Positions 4,731 to 5,962 of a stretch of 5,962 nt of DNA are shown here, piece by piece. This stretch comes from DHVE2 group archaeon (GTDB taxonomy: Archaea > Thermoplasmatota > Thermoplasmata > Thermoplasmatales > Aciduliprofundaceae), in contig JALSPD010000001.1 of assembly GCA_026986135.1 (NCBI GenBank), positions 1 to 5,962 on the forward strand, in the 5' to 3' direction. Numbering within the stretch: position 1 is the stretch's first letter; each line of letters starts with the position of its first letter. Under the pieces are notes generated by a model that was not told the origin of the DNA, did not search any database, and saw only the letters and a list, made by a program, of their open reading frames with translations. The position numbers and the translations under genes are program-made.

Positions 4731-5962
4731 GATACCACCTCCACAGAGTCGCTGGTATAGGCCCGAACCTTAATTTCCAGATCACCATGATACTGGGTAA
4801 CCATGCCCTTAATAACCACATTGGTGCCGTAATCAATCTTTCCAATCACACTCCCTCTGTTTTCAATGTATATCTGATAACTTCTGTTTCCATCCCATAG
4901 GGTTAAAAGATAACCGTAGCTCAGATCCCTGTAATCTGCCACAATTCCCCTGAGTTCAACAAAAGAATAAAGGGTCAGATTGTTCTTTTCATACTCCTTT
5001 TTCTCTATCAATTCCATTTGGGGATGCATTATTACCTCCCACCTTGGCTCCGTTATGAAATCATTTTTTCTTGTCACACTTATCTCCCATATCCCATGAT
5101 AGTTGATGAATTTACCCTGGACCTCAACATGCTCCCCAGGATCGTAGTAACTCACACCACGGGAAGAGTAAATTGTTATGTTTGTGCCATTGTAATTTAC
5201 CTTTATGATGCCCTTGTTTTCATCTTTTTCAAGTATCTCTGCCCATGGTATTCTCACATTGGTGTTGTTGTATTTTTCAGGAGAATTTATCAACTCAGTA
5301 GGCTCAACAACCTTATAATCATCAGAGGGACTAACTGGCTGATAGTATTTCATGGTACCGTATATCCTGATCAAACCAGCGCCCAGATCACGGGTGCTTA
5401 TCATATGTAGAGAGGAATAGGCCATTGGAAGAAGAACATCTACTGAATCGTCCAGCGTGGCTATATATCCGAAGGAGTACTCTCTTATACCTGTGATGTT
5501 ACCCTGCGTGGTTATCGCTTCACCATCATGAAAATCCCAGGGGGAACCATGTGCAATTTTCTGGGAAGGAACATCTTTAAAACTAACCCTGTCAACATGT
5601 AAAAATTCAATGTTGTTAACAATAATGCTCTTCCTTGTTCCATATGAGAAGGTGCCCTGAACATCCACGGCATCCCCTATGCCTGGAACCTTGCCTTGAG
5701 ATACCGCAGCATTAACAAGATCACGGTATATTTTTACAGTCAGGTCGCCTGTACCGTCGTTTATTGTAAAACTTATCTGCGTAACCCCATAGCTTGTATC
5801 GTATGTCCTGGGATAATCCACCACTACCCCTCTGACATGCACAAAATTGTAGTTGTCGTTAATCCCCAGAGAAGATATCTTTACCACTTCAACCTCACTG
5901 GCAACCATGGCAAGTGCCAGATACCCAGAGGATACAAGTGCCAGTGTTATCGCTATGATATA
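4727..5962 (-). CDS. Membrane-anchored or secreted multi-OB-fold protein, 5' end beyond the window
   Basis: The frame is open to the window edge (411 codons visible, TGA at 4729-4727). The first visible codons give YIIAITLALVSSGYLALAM, a hydrophobic segment that looks like a signal peptide or N-terminal anchor. The ATG at 5908 is therefore probably internal, and it has no ribosome site. Numbering from that Met, about four OB-fold-like units follow: 19-106 (FVHVRGVVVDY, INDGTGDLTVKIY, GDAVDVQGTFSYG), 129-205 (GNITGI, GYIATLDDSVDVLLP, LIRIYGTMKYY), 209-287 (NITIYSS, GEHVEVQGKFINY) and 313-392 (FVELRGIVADY, YLLTLWDGNRSYQIYI, NVVIKGMVTQYHG). OB folds of this type are usually annotated as nucleic-acid binding (tRNA/helicase type), but they also bind oligosaccharides and proteins. 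Six N-X-S/T sequons fit an extracytoplasmic, glycosylated domain. It is the first visible gene of the operon and overlaps the permease by 4 nt. Ligand is unproven. Confidence 0.8.
   Translation of the reverse strand, partial: YIIAITLALVSSGYLALAMVASEVEVVKISSLGINDNYNFVHVRGVVVDYPRTYDTSYGVTQISFTINDGTGDLTVKIYRDLVNAAVSQGKVPGIGDAVDVQGTFSYGTRKSIIVNNIEFLHVDRVSFKDVPSQKIAHGSPWDFHDGEAITTQGNITGIREYSFGYIATLDDSVDVLLPMAYSSLHMISTRDLGAGLIRIYGTMKYYQPVSPSDDYKVVEPTELINSPEKYNNTNVRIPWAEILEKDENKGIIKVNYNGTNITIYSSRGVSYYDPGEHVEVQGKFINYHGIWEISVTRKNDFITEPRWEVIMHPQMELIEKKEYEKNNLTLYSFVELRGIVADYRDLSYGYLLTLWDGNRSYQIYIENRGSVIGKIDYGTNVVIKGMVTQYHGDLEIKVRAYTSDSVEVVS
4736..4742 (-). promoter_or_regulatory. Strong Shine-Dalgarno site (GGAGGTG) that fixes a TTG start
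   Basis: GGAGGTG, a full complement to the usual archaeal 16S 3' end, is followed by GTATC and then TTG at 4730. It lies within the last codons of the upstream OB-fold gene (SVEVVS). The spacing suits TTG and is too long for the first in-frame ATG. Confidence 0.75.

Noticed and set aside
4429..4845. 138-codon minus-strand frame spanning the OB-fold/permease junction
   Set aside because: It is a shifted frame of two well-supported genes. The residues (many W, R, H, P) look like out-of-frame reading of TM-coding sequence.
5018..5410. 130-codon plus-strand frame opposite the OB-fold gene
   Set aside because: Antisense shadow; the minus-strand frame shows repeated OB-fold motifs while this one shows none.

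Overview
The window looks archaeal, most likely euryarchaeal and perhaps from the Thermoplasmata/Aciduliprofundum side. The families present (a COG1784-type TctA-like permease, a membrane-anchored OB-fold protein, a YdjM-like membrane hydrolase, a SAMHD1-like HD protein) fit archaea. So do a BRE/TATA promoter that predicts a leaderless mRNA, Shine-Dalgarno sites of the GGAGGTG type at internal operon genes, and oligo-T tracts in place of bacterial hairpin terminators. The genus is inference from style and not a match.

Layout from left to right. Positions 1-171 (+) hold the last 56 codons of an enolase-superfamily (MR/MLE-type) enzyme. It runs head-on into a minus-strand gene, with the two stop codons overlapping by 4 nt and oligo-T tracts on both strands. 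All the rest is on the minus strand and falls into two transcription units. The right-hand unit (read from 5962 down to 2276) encodes a membrane-anchored protein with about four OB-fold repeats (5' end outside the window), a TctA-like polytopic permease, and a YdjM/DUF457-like membrane metal-dependent hydrolase. These are joined by a 4-nt overlap and a 4-nt gap. The left-hand unit (2219 down to 168) starts at a clear TATA box and encodes a SAMHD1-like HD phosphohydrolase, followed 9 nt later by a conserved two-TM membrane protein of unknown function.

The part most worth attention is the OB-fold / permease / membrane-hydrolase operon. An extracytoplasmic binding protein, a membrane channel or transporter, and a membrane-embedded hydrolase made from one message suggest a single membrane machine, possibly for handling nucleic acid or another polymer at the cell surface. 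That function is a hypothesis; the operon structure and the domain signatures are what the sequence shows.

Coding density is very high. The longest non-coding stretch is the 56-nt promoter interval at 2220-2275. I saw no RNA genes, mobile elements, CRISPR arrays or long repeats.
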